The notes below the pieces were generated by a model. The model saw only the letters and a program-made list of their open reading frames with translations, had not been told where the DNA came from and did not search any database. A stretch of DNA of 16,881 nt from assembly GCA_031278255.1 (NCBI GenBank), contig JAITKU010000015.1, forward strand, positions 1 to 16,881, given 5' to 3'. Position 1 is the stretch's first letter. Every line of letters begins with the position of its first letter. Positions 5,769-13,505 of the stretch are shown here, piece after piece. The position numbers and the translations under genes were made by a program. Source of the stretch: Eubacteriales Family XIII. Incertae Sedis bacterium (lineage in GTDB: Bacteria > Bacillota > Clostridia > Peptostreptococcales > Anaerovoracaceae).

Positions 5769-8030
5769 TCAAGCCGTCTCCCCGCCTTGGAGCCAATCGT
5801 CCAGCAGGCGGTCAAAAGCGGGATTTCGGATCAATTCCCGCCAATTTTCAATGCTGTACAGCACCTCACGTCCGTCGGACTCCGCCGCGCGCATCCTGCG
5901 CAAGCGGATCGTCAGCCCGAAGCCCGGCGAGATTTCCTTGTTTTCCGTCGCGTCCTCGGGCGAGCGAAAGCGGATCGTGGCGTAGTGATAATTGAAGTCC
6001 ACCAAGGTTTCCGCCGCGTTCGCCAAGGGGCGGTTTACGAAAATGCGGGGCAGTTTCCGCATGGATTGCCTGAGGGGCGCGCTCCGCTTGTTGATGTTCT
6101 CCGCGAAGTCGTTGTACATGCCGGCGGCGGCCTTCATCGTCTTGGGCAGGGAATGATCCCTGTCGAAAACCATCTGCATATAGGCCCTCCGATCCGGTTC
6201 TTCCATACCCTCGATGTGTATGCAGTATTTCCATTGCTTTTGCCGCTGCACCACATGGGTGAGTTCCCCTTGCAGTTCGCTTCGGTAATCCCGATCCCGC
6301 AAGCGGATCGAGAAAACGCCGTCGTGCGGGACATAGGCCGGCCGGTTCAGCACCACGGACAGACCCGTCTCGGAGAGGTCGCAGGTCATGCCGCGCAGGA
6401 TACGCCCGTCAAATTCGATCTCGGCGGGCAAGACCGCGTCAAAGCGCTCGGCCATGCGGAAATTCGGCCTGCCCAGCATGAAGCAGACGGCAAAGAACAG
6501 GTTCTTTATGTTGATAATCAGCCAGTACAGTATAACGGCGTCGTAGAACGTGCCGGTCTTGACGATCCGCAGAACGCAGACAGACGCCGAAAGGAGGCAT
6601 ATGCCCAGCATGAGGATGTGCGGCAGCGCGTACAGGCGCATGGAGTCGCCTCTCTCCGTGCGCCCGTCTTTCTTCGTAACGACGAAGTGGGTTTGGCGCA
6701 CGCCGAGGCTTTCCATAATGACAGGTCCGCTCATATAGGGGAACATGATCGTGTCTATGATGTTGCTCCAATGCTGGTTGCGTATATTATCGGAAAGCGC
6801 GCCGACGGCCAAGGTCTGAAGCACGTAATGCGGCAGCCAAAAAGCGGCGATCTGCAAAAAGGAGCTGTCCACAACCCGCAGGTTGAAAATCGCGAACAGG
6901 ATGGGCGACAGGATGTACACAAAGCGCCGAAAAAAGGTCCACCAATATAAAAAGGTGGCGATATAGCCGATCTTCGTCGAGACGGGCAAGTCCTTGTTTG
7001 TCAACAGCTTGACATTGCGCAGACTTTGTATGCAGCCGCGCGCCCAACGCACGCGCTGGTTGATCAGGCTCTGTATCGAGGTGGGCGCCAAGCCCTGCGC
7101 CAGCGTTTCCGAGATCGCAAAGGTCCTGTAGCCCTTGGCCTGTATGTTGATGCCGGTCTCAAAATCCTCCGTGATGCTGTTCGTGGCGATGTTGCCGGCG
7201 GACTGCAGGGCCTCCCGCGAGATCAGCGTGTTGGAACCCGCGTACAGGGCGGAGTTCGTGACGTTCCGCCCGACGTTCACCTCGCGGAAGAAGAAGTCCT
7301 GCTCGTTGGGGATGTTGCGTTCCGAATACAGGTTGTACTGGAACAGGTCGGGATTGTAGAAGCTCTGCGGCGTCTGTATGAACCCGATTTTTTCCGCCGG
7401 ATCGCATTCGTCGCCGTCGCGGGGGACCCAAAGGCCCTCCGCCGTTTTCTTCAGTTTGGGCAGGAAGAAGTAGGGCACGGTCCGCAGCAGGAAATTGCTC
7501 TTGGGGATCATGTCCGCGTCGAAAGTCAGGACGAGAGGCGAGGCGGTCTTGCTCAGGGCGTGGTTCAGGTTGCCCGCCTTGGCGTGCTTGTTCTCTGAAA
7601 GGCCGAAATAGCCGATGTCAAAAGCCTTGGCGAGCGCGGCCGTTTCCGGCCGGTTCGTATCGTCGCAGATGAAGATGTGCAGCTTGCTCTTGTCCGGGTA
7701 ATGCAGGTATTTGCACGCGTTCACGGTCTTGTACAGGAGCGGGGACGATTCATTGTGCGTGGCGATCAGGATATCCACATGCGGATACCAATCCTCGGGT
7801 ATATCGGGCAGTTCCGGTTCCACGCTCTTCATGAAATGCCAAAACTCCAAGGCGAGTTCCAGCACGGCGATCGCTTCGGCCGTGAGCAGCAGAATCCCAA
7901 AGGCGATCGCCACGGAACCGAAACCCACGGGCAGCGTGAACACGGCCCGCCAAACGACGTAGATTGTTGAAATCGAAGTGCTTCCGAGAAACAGAAGTTT
8001 TTGCAATAGCTTTTTCCTTGTGCTTTTCAT
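5769..8030 (-). CDS. Cellulose-synthase-like glycosyltransferase (GT2) with PilZ domain
   Basis: A 753-residue BcsA-like processive beta-glycan synthase. Two membrane helices (about 17-60) precede the GT2 domain. Catalytic motifs are all present: DDTNRPE (123-129), FDADMIP with DxD (170-176), FIQTPQ (217-222), ITEDFETG with TED (287-289) and QRVRW (325-329). More helices follow, then FVVTKK (449-454), the FxVTxK gating loop. A PilZ domain has RMAER (525-529) and DLSETG (551-556), the RxxxR and DxSxxG c-di-GMP contacts. In BcsA, c-di-GMP binding here opens the gate. About 125 further residues after PilZ are unassigned. The start ATG 8030 has AGGAAAG five bases upstream; the frame extends further but low-complexity Arg/Gly sequence there is not family-like. 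No BcsB or BcsZ is in the operon, so the product is not necessarily cellulose. Confidence 0.9.
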   Translation of the reverse strand: MKSTRKKLLQKLLFLGSTSISTIYVVWRAVFTLPVGFGSVAIAFGILLLTAEAIAVLELALEFWHFMKSVEPELPDIPEDWYPHVDILIATHNESSPLLYKTVNACKYLHYPDKSKLHIFICDDTNRPETAALAKAFDIGYFGLSENKHAKAGNLNHALSKTASPLVLTFDADMIPKSNFLLRTVPYFFLPKLKKTAEGLWVPRDGDECDPAEKIGFIQTPQSFYNPDLFQYNLYSERNIPNEQDFFFREVNVGRNVTNSALYAGSNTLISREALQSAGNIATNSITEDFETGINIQAKGYRTFAISETLAQGLAPTSIQSLINQRVRWARGCIQSLRNVKLLTNKDLPVSTKIGYIATFLYWWTFFRRFVYILSPILFAIFNLRVVDSSFLQIAAFWLPHYVLQTLAVGALSDNIRNQHWSNIIDTIMFPYMSGPVIMESLGVRQTHFVVTKKDGRTERGDSMRLYALPHILMLGICLLSASVCVLRIVKTGTFYDAVILYWLIINIKNLFFAVCFMLGRPNFRMAERFDAVLPAEIEFDGRILRGMTCDLSETGLSVVLNRPAYVPHDGVFSIRLRDRDYRSELQGELTHVVQRQKQWKYCIHIEGMEEPDRRAYMQMVFDRDHSLPKTMKAAAGMYNDFAENINKRSAPLRQSMRKLPRIFVNRPLANAAETLVDFNYHYATIRFRSPEDATENKEISPGFGLTIRLRRMRAAESDGREVLYSIENWRELIRNPAFDRLLDDWLQGGETA

Positions 8031-8071
8031 GTAATCTTTCCTACTATGCCGCCTTTCTGTTTGCGGCTTCG

Positions 8072-9742
8072 TTACGCGCTGCCGTGGCGTCGCGCGATCC
8101 AAGCGGCCGCCGCGAAAGCGGATAAAAACAGGATCACGAGCGCGGAATTTTTTTTGTAATCGTCCGCCGCGGAAACCTCCGCCACACCCGGATTTTCCAT
8201 CCGCAACAGGGCCTTGGGAATCGCTTCGCCGTGCCTTTGCAGCAAGTAGCGAATCTTCAGGATTTCCTGCTCGTAACTGTCCGTTTGGCGGCGCAGGCGC
8301 CTCGGTTCGTCCGTTTGCGCCCTGTTTTCCGCATTCACGAGGTCCGTAAGCGCGTACGCGGACCCCGTATAGATGTGCCGCCACCGTTGCCAATCCCGCT
8401 GCCGCGCGGGGCCGAGATAGCGCGCCGTCTCATGCGGCAACGCGTCTATGCGGCGCGGCGCAAGCGGACCGCGGCGCAGTTCTTCGTAACGCGCAAGCAC
8501 GCGTTCAACGAATTCCCGGTCCCGAATCAGCCGGTCGAACCAAGGCGCGGCGGCAAAGACGGTGAAGTCCGGGTTCATCGCCTCCGGCTTGTAATTGTCC
8601 AGAATGCTGTCGTAATCCCAAACGGGTCCGGCGCACAGCTTCCCGCCCAAGTCCTTGTAGAAATATGTGGAATTAAATCCCGCGTCGTAATTGCTGAAAA
8701 ATTCGTTCAAAACACAATAATCCACGAAAGAATCCACATCTATGTATTCCTTGTATCGCAGAAACACATTTATATCGTCGGCGTACAAAGCCCGCTCCAG
8801 GGCGCTTATATCGGATTCCACATAGCGGAGGGTCGCGGGGTCCAGCTTCTCTTTTTTCGGGTACAGCAGGCCCAAATAACCGGGGCTGAGTCCTTTCTCC
8901 GTGGCGTACGTGCGCAGCATGGTGTTTTCGGGGTCGTAGCGGTCGCGCCGCAGCAGATAGCTGTGTTCGCCGCCGCGGGGCGGTTCCTCGCTGAGGGCGA
9001 CGCGGCCCGGCCCCTGCTTGATACTCTCTATCATCAGGTAAACGCCCTCGTAGCGCAGTCGATCGCCGTCCCGCAGCAGGACTTCGCAATAGCGCAGGTC
9101 GGGCGTATAGGGCAGCACCTCGGCGGCCACGACAAAGGCCATGTAGTTTCGCAGCAGGGACTTGTCCAGCATGTTCCCGTTCAGCACCCACTCGTCCTCC
9201 GCGTCCATCCCGAGCAGGGGCAGGGGATTCTCCTCGCCGTCCGCCGTCAGCAGATTCAGTTTGTACTGCGCTTTCTCAAAGGTGTGCGAAGAATTTCCGC
9301 GCCGCTTGATATTCGCCCGCGTCTTGAACGTAGGTTTGTCCGTAAAGCGATTGTAGCCGCCGCTGTCGTAGATGTACAGATCGCAGGGCACGAGGGCTTT
9401 CACGCCGGGGATGGGGACCGAATAGCCTTTCACCGGGTCAAAGGTCCGGTTTGCGGGGATGGAACGCCCGCCGGTATCGATCAGCACGATCGGCAGATGG
9501 GACGAAAAGCCCGCCAGAACGTGCATATCGCCGTCCAAATACGCCGTGGGGTTTTCCGCCGGGTCCGGCTGCAGCGCATCCCTGTGCTGCACATAACCTT
9601 CCCGCTCCGCCTTTGGCGGCGCGAGCGCCGCGGGAAACACAACGGCGGCGATGAGAACGATACCCACAACGCCCACGCAGAGAAACGCGCGACAGTTTTT
9701 GCCGCGCGCGCGGCAAAATATCCCGTCAACGATTGATTTCAT
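8072..9742 (-). CDS. CotH-type kinase, membrane anchored
   Basis: A 556-residue protein with an N-terminal membrane anchor (about 17-38), a large extracytoplasmic CotH domain and a C-terminal helix (about 533-550). CotH hallmarks are IKRRGNSS (145-152), KAQYKLNLL (157-165), LNGNMLDKSLLRNY (187-200), EGVYLMIESIK (232-242), DYCVLNE (341-347) and the metal-binding-type GPVWDYD (372-378). B. subtilis CotH is an atypical protein kinase that phosphorylates spore-coat proteins; here there are two membrane anchors and a polysaccharide operon, so the target may be a surface protein or glycan (inference). Start ATG 9742 overlaps the preceding gene by 17 bp, with a poor ribosome binding site, which suggests coupled translation. 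The glycosyltransferase starts 41 bp after the stop. Confidence 0.85.
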   Translation of the reverse strand: MKSIVDGIFCRARGKNCRAFLCVGVVGIVLIAAVVFPAALAPPKAEREGYVQHRDALQPDPAENPTAYLDGDMHVLAGFSSHLPIVLIDTGGRSIPANRTFDPVKGYSVPIPGVKALVPCDLYIYDSGGYNRFTDKPTFKTRANIKRRGNSSHTFEKAQYKLNLLTADGEENPLPLLGMDAEDEWVLNGNMLDKSLLRNYMAFVVAAEVLPYTPDLRYCEVLLRDGDRLRYEGVYLMIESIKQGPGRVALSEEPPRGGEHSYLLRRDRYDPENTMLRTYATEKGLSPGYLGLLYPKKEKLDPATLRYVESDISALERALYADDINVFLRYKEYIDVDSFVDYCVLNEFFSNYDAGFNSTYFYKDLGGKLCAGPVWDYDSILDNYKPEAMNPDFTVFAAAPWFDRLIRDREFVERVLARYEELRRGPLAPRRIDALPHETARYLGPARQRDWQRWRHIYTGSAYALTDLVNAENRAQTDEPRRLRRQTDSYEQEILKIRYLLQRHGEAIPKALLRMENPGVAEVSAADDYKKNSALVILFLSAFAAAAWIARRHGSA

Positions 9743-10409
9743 CGTTCTGGCTCACGAGCTGTACGGATTGCACGCCGTCCAGCGAACGCAGGATATCGAC
9801 GATCGAAGCGGAATATTTTTTCTTCGCGATCGTCAGCATCGTTTCCGACAGGGCGAAGATGTATTCCACATAGCCCTCCGTGCTGTGCAGGACCTTGATT
9901 TGCGCCCTGTTGTCGAAATGCTGCGCGACTTTCGCTTCAATGGTCTGTTCGATGTTCTCTTCGCCGCGCACGATGAGCAGGAACCCGTCGTTGCGGCGGA
10001 CGGCGCCGAAGAGCAGCAGGAAGAAGAACAGTATGGCCGTTCCCGCGCCCGCCACGAGAAATTCGGAAACGCCGCAGCATATGCCCACCGCAATGCACCA
10101 GAAGATATAGGCGGTGTCGCGGGCATCCTTGACGGCTGTGCGGAAGCGCACGATGGACAGGGCGCCCACCATGCCCAGAGAAAGCGCGATGTTGTTTCCG
10201 ATAACGCTCATGACCAAGGTGCTGACCATCGTCAGCATGATGAGCGAAACATTGAAACGCGCGCTGTAGATCGCGCCCGAAAAGGAAAAGCGATACGAGA
10301 TATAGATAACGACGCCCAGCATGAGGGCGACGACAAAGCGCAGGAGGATATCCCGCACGGAGAACACGCTCGTTTGCGCGTTCAGGTACTCACTCAAGAT
10401 TTCTTTCAC
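9726..10409 (-). CDS. DUF4956 integral membrane protein
   Basis: A 227-residue protein with about four membrane segments (roughly 23-40, 53-71, 100-116 and 120-136) and a soluble C-terminal domain (about 140-227). The DUF4956 hallmark GMVGALSIVRFRTA (79-92) is clear. No biochemical function is established for the family; it frequently occurs beside VTC-domain and CotH genes, as here, so it may supply a membrane or transport step for that module (inference). I choose GTG 10409 because AAGGGGG lies about seven bases upstream and the product then starts MKEILSEYLN. The frame continues to 10529, but that extension is Arg/Gly/Pro-rich and unlike the family. 129 bp separate it from the VTC gene; its stop overlaps the CotH start. 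Confidence 0.85.
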   Translation of the reverse strand: MKEILSEYLNAQTSVFSVRDILLRFVVALMLGVVIYISYRFSFSGAIYSARFNVSLIMLTMVSTLVMSVIGNNIALSLGMVGALSIVRFRTAVKDARDTAYIFWCIAVGICCGVSEFLVAGAGTAILFFFLLLFGAVRRNDGFLLIVRGEENIEQTIEAKVAQHFDNRAQIKVLHSTEGYVEYIFALSETMLTIAKKKYSASIVDILRSLDGVQSVQLVSQNDEINR

Positions 10410-10538
10410 GAAAAAACCCCCTTCATTCTCGTTGCCGCGCAAAGGTGAGAGACCCGGCCGAGCGCGAACCGAAGCGCCCCCGCATTGGGCAGTCCCTTTC
10501 TCACGCAAGCAACTTACACAAATCGACACCGGGTTCGA

Positions 10539-11354
10539 TCAGGTTTGGACGTAGCTTATTTGTCTGGAAAGACAGTATTTGCTGACAGATCGTTCTGTTT
10601 TGCCGTACTCCCCCAAGGTGTCGCGGATGTAACCAAAAAGAAAATGACTGTACTTTACTTCCAATGTGATATCGCTCGGGTCCAAAGCCGGATGCAGGTA
10701 CAGCACGGGCGCGAAGAGGTCCAAGCAGCCCTCGCCGGCCCTTATGTGACTGTCAAAGGTCAGGCGCGTGTCGCTGCCGGGCGCGAGGAAAGCGCGCCGC
10801 CTGTACTCCACAATGCATCGCGGCAGGTAGACCTCCGCGGACAGGATGCCGAACAATTCCGCGGCCAGCGGATGTTCCAAGCGCAGCAGAACGCTGAAAT
10901 CGCGCCGGATCAGCGCCCGCGCGTCCTCCGCGGAGATGTTCAGGGACCGTTTGCGCTGGTAGACGCCGCCCTTTTCTTTGAATTCCAATTTGACGGAACG
11001 CAGATTCGGCGGGTAGACCCGCAGACGTACCTTTCGCCTTTGCTCCAGCCCCTCGATTTTGTCAAAGAAATCCGCATCCGATACGGTATCGAAATACAAA
11101 GAGCGCACGATATAACCCTCAGGCCCGTTGTGCGCGTCCTCCCGCAGGACCGCCTCCAGGCGGTGACGCAGGGCGTACGCTATGGGCGTGGAGAACAGAT
11201 ATTTTTTTTCGATGCGTTGCCATTCCGTGTAAGTTGCGATGATCTTCTCCCCCGTTCGTTTTCGCCGTCCGCGCGGCGCTTCAAAAGCTGCGCGCGTTGC
11301 GCGCCGAAGCGTCGCAAAGCGGCCCGCGCAAACACGCCGGAAAATTCCGAACAA
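10539..11354 (-). CDS. VTC-domain protein (polyphosphate polymerase-like)
   Basis: The CYTH/VTC tunnel-fold domain related to the polyphosphate polymerase Vtc4. On the long form, basic tunnel residues are kept: RIEKKYLF (47-54), YIVRSLYFDT (81-90), RRKVRLRVY (106-114), KLEFKEKGGVYQRKRS (122-137), CIVEYRRR (180-187) and LEVKY (231-235), which holds the acidic metal ligand. It could make polyphosphate or transfer phosphate for the operon's product (inference). The start is uncertain. Only TTG 11354 is a standard in-frame start, with a weak ribosome site, and it adds 38 Arg/Ala-rich residues. Homology begins at ATYTEWQRIEKKY, where GGGGGAG sits six bases before an ATC (11240). A non-standard ATC start is therefore plausible. 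It is the first gene of the six-gene operon. Confidence 0.85.
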   Translation of the reverse strand: MFGIFRRVCAGRFATLRRATRAAFEAPRGRRKRTGEKIIATYTEWQRIEKKYLFSTPIAYALRHRLEAVLREDAHNGPEGYIVRSLYFDTVSDADFFDKIEGLEQRRKVRLRVYPPNLRSVKLEFKEKGGVYQRKRSLNISAEDARALIRRDFSVLLRLEHPLAAELFGILSAEVYLPRCIVEYRRRAFLAPGSDTRLTFDSHIRAGEGCLDLFAPVLYLHPALDPSDITLEVKYSHFLFGYIRDTLGEYGKTERSVSKYCLSRQISYVQT

Positions 11355-11405
11355 ATGCCTGCGGATTCTGATTTTTTACAAATTGTTACTCGATATGGGG
11401 AAAAT

Positions 11406-11440
11406 ATTGCTTATTGAACGATTTTATATTTATAAGCAAT
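11406..11440. repeat. 9-bp inverted repeat in the operon leader
   Basis: ATTGCTTAT (11406-11414) and ATAAGCAAT (11432-11440) are perfect inverted copies 17 bp apart, and another ATTGC follows at 11446-11450. They lie downstream of the predicted minus-strand promoter, so they could act as an operator or as a leader-RNA hairpin. Function is not shown. Confidence 0.6.
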
Positions 11441-11485
11441 TTGAGATTGCACAATTCTAAAAAACGCTACACTTTATAAGATGAT

Positions 11486-11513
11486 TCTATACCATGCGAT
11501 GCGCTTTTGTCAA
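11486..11513 (-). promoter_or_regulatory. Probable promoter of the exopolysaccharide operon
   Basis: On the minus strand TTGACA (11508-11513) is followed after 16 bp by TATAGA (11486-11491), giving a start near 11479 and a leader of at least 125 nt before the first gene. I searched the leader by eye for a c-di-GMP riboswitch and did not find one. Confidence 0.55.
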
Positions 11514-11572
11514 TAGCGATTTTTTTCCCATTTCCCCCGCGATGTTCACGCGATGTTCAAACGGGTATTTTC

Positions 11573-11601
11573 TTGACTTTGGGTGCAAATTCCAATATAA
11601 T
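11573..11601 (+). promoter_or_regulatory. Promoter of ffs and probably dnaX-ybaB-recR
   Basis: TTGACT (11573-11578) and TATAAT (11596-11601) with a 17-bp spacer, giving a start near 11608, directly upstream of the SRP RNA. It diverges from the exopolysaccharide operon promoter. Confidence 0.8.
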
Positions 11602-11649
11602 ATCTTATAGAACCGGTCGCGCGCGCCGATCTCGGATTCCGCGCCGGTT

Positions 11650-11815
11650 TTCAGGATTGCCTTTTGACAGCTTCGCATGATACGGTTTGGGTCCCGCGCA
11701 ATGGGAAACTGTGAACCTCGTCAGGCCCGGAAGGGAGCAGCGATAAGCGGATCTTCACATGTGCCGCGGATCGGCCTTCTCCAAAATCCTGCGAAGCTGC
11801 CGGGAGGCAATTCGA
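11650..11815 (+). ncRNA. ffs: Signal recognition particle RNA (small bacterial type)
   Basis: The conserved helix-8 core is unmistakable: GTCAGGCCCGGAAGGGAGCA with the GGAA tetraloop (about 11719-11738), closed by GTGAA...TTCAC. The distal arms also pair: CAGCTTCGCA (11668-11677) with TGCGAAGCTG (11790-11799), and ATTGCC (11656-11661) with GGCAAT (11806-11811), giving one long hairpin of about 160 nt. Exact ends are estimated. A further short hairpin (AACCGG 11611-11616 / CCGGTT 11644-11649) precedes it after the promoter, so the primary transcript may be longer; I could not recognise an Alu domain. It lies immediately upstream of dnaX. The RNA partners Ffh in membrane-protein targeting. Confidence 0.88.
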
Positions 11816-11871
11816 TTTTGATTTCGCGCATACGGCCTTTTGCGCGGCCGGGATAGGAGACGGAGGAAACT

Positions 11872-13389
11872 TTGTATCTCGCATTGTATCGCAGATTTCG
11901 GCCCGAAACGTTTGACCGGGTTCTCGGGCAGGAGCATATTGTTAAAATATTAACAAATCAGCTGCATAGTGACCGCGTAGGCCACGCGTATCTCTTCTGC
12001 GGTACGCGCGGAACGGGCAAGACCACGATGGCGCGGCTTTTGGCAAAGGGCGTGAACTGTCTTTCGGATGCGGAAAGGCCCTGCGGCCTATGTGCGCACT
12101 GCGTTGCCATCCGGGACGGCGTGTTTGTGGATGTGATCGAGATCGACGCCGCGTCCAACAACGGGGTTGAAAATATCCGCGAGTTGCGCGAGAGCGTCAA
12201 GTATCCGCCGAGCGTCGGCAGACGCAAGGTCTATATTGTGGACGAGGTTCACATGCTTTCCGCGGGCGCGTTCAACGCGCTCCTGAAAACTTTGGAGGAA
12301 CCGCCCGAAAACGTGATGTTCGTGCTGGCGACGACGGAACGGCAGAAATTGCCCGCCACCATTTTGTCGCGCTGTCTGCATTTGGATTTCAGGCGTGTGC
12401 CGGCGGAGATTATCAAGAATGGAATGCGCGATATCTGCGCGGAACTCGGCGCCGCTGTCACGGAGGAAGCGCTCGCGCTGCTGGCGTCCAATGCCGACGG
12501 CTCGGTCCGGGACGGCTTGAGCCTTTTGGATCAGTGCGTTTCCGGCGAGCCGGGCGAAATCACGCGGGATACGGTGCTTGCGCTGCTCGGCAGCCCCGGC
12601 GAGGAACGTTTTGTCGCGCTGACGGATATGGTTTTCGGCGGGGATGTCGCGGGCGCGCTGCTTCTTGTGGATCGTCTTTTGTCGGAGGGCATGGATGAAC
12701 GGCAGATGATGAAAGACTGGATCGAGCATTTCAGGAATCTGATGTTGCTGCGGCATTTGCGGAAGCCGGAGGATGTCCTGAACATGTCGGTCGAGAATAT
12801 AGAAAGGCTTCGCGCGCAGAGCGAGAGGCTCACGGCCGCTTTTGTGAACGACAGCATATTCGCGCTGGCCGGGGCGCTGCATGACGCGCGCCAATCAACA
12901 CAGCCCAGGGTCCTGCTCGAGGTCGAGATCGTTCGGATGGCGTCCCCGCCGCAGGTCCCCGCGCCGCAGGCCAAACCCGCGCCACCGCCCGAAGCCCCCG
13001 CGCCGCGCCCGGAACCCGCGCCCGAAACCCCCGCGCCCCCGCCCAAGGCCCTCAACTGGCCCGCGATCGTGGCGGAGGCCGCGAAAAAAAGGCCCATGCT
13101 GGCGCGGTTGACAGGCCGCAGCGCACTTGCGGAGATCGGGGAAAAGACCTTTACCGTCGAGGTGTTTGACACCATCACGCAGCGTACCGCGGAGGATGGC
13201 AGGGAATTTTTGGAAACAGCGGCAGCCCGCGCAACGGGCGTATCGCTTCGCATGAACTGCCGCCTAAACGAAAGCGCCGTGCGCAAAAGGTCCAAAAAGG
13301 CCCCCGCGCCCCCGCCCGAACCGCCCCCCGCGGAGGCGGAGGAAGCGCAGATACAGGAAAGTTTTAATCTCGGCGCCGTACAGGATTGA
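11872..13389 (+). CDS. dnaX: DNA polymerase III subunit gamma/tau
   Basis: A 505-residue clamp-loader ATPase. It shows MYLALYRRFRPETFDRVLGQ at the N-terminus, Walker A GTRGTGKTT (44-52), a zinc-binding set Cys63/71/74/77, Walker B VDEVHM (123-128), and LSRC (165-168) of the sensor/Arg-finger region. A Pro/Ala-rich linker (about 358-395) leads to a C-terminal tau-type domain, then a second Pro-rich tail. The start is TTG 11872 with GGAGG five bases upstream; homology begins there. It loads the beta clamp and tethers polymerase in the replisome. An A7 run at 13084-13090 falls right after the linker. ybaB and recR follow in the usual order. Confidence 0.96.
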   Translation: MYLALYRRFRPETFDRVLGQEHIVKILTNQLHSDRVGHAYLFCGTRGTGKTTMARLLAKGVNCLSDAERPCGLCAHCVAIRDGVFVDVIEIDAASNNGVENIRELRESVKYPPSVGRRKVYIVDEVHMLSAGAFNALLKTLEEPPENVMFVLATTERQKLPATILSRCLHLDFRRVPAEIIKNGMRDICAELGAAVTEEALALLASNADGSVRDGLSLLDQCVSGEPGEITRDTVLALLGSPGEERFVALTDMVFGGDVAGALLLVDRLLSEGMDERQMMKDWIEHFRNLMLLRHLRKPEDVLNMSVENIERLRAQSERLTAAFVNDSIFALAGALHDARQSTQPRVLLEVEIVRMASPPQVPAPQAKPAPPPEAPAPRPEPAPETPAPPPKALNWPAIVAEAAKKRPMLARLTGRSALAEIGEKTFTVEVFDTITQRTAEDGREFLETAAARATGVSLRMNCRLNESAVRKRSKKAPAPPPEPPPAEAEEAQIQESFNLGAVQD

Positions 13390-13505
13390 AGCGCCGGAGG
13401 CGCGGACCGAGCGCGGAACGGACGCCGCCGGTTAATCTTTGATTCTATGGCAGGACCGCCCGCATCGCCGAACGCGGAAAACACATCCGGAAGAGGAGAC
13501 ACGCA

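Noticed and set aside
8231..9736. 501-codon plus-strand open frame opposite the CotH gene
   Set aside because: Mirror of CotH codon bias, no recognisable domain.
11240..11479. c-di-GMP riboswitch in the leader of the exopolysaccharide operon
   Set aside because: The conserved GEMM core elements could not be found by eye, although the leader is long enough.
13084..13092. E. coli-type -1 frameshift heptamer in dnaX
   Set aside because: The A-run is in the wrong register for A-AAA-AAG (codons AAA AAA AGG) and no clear downstream stem was seen; only generic slippage remains.
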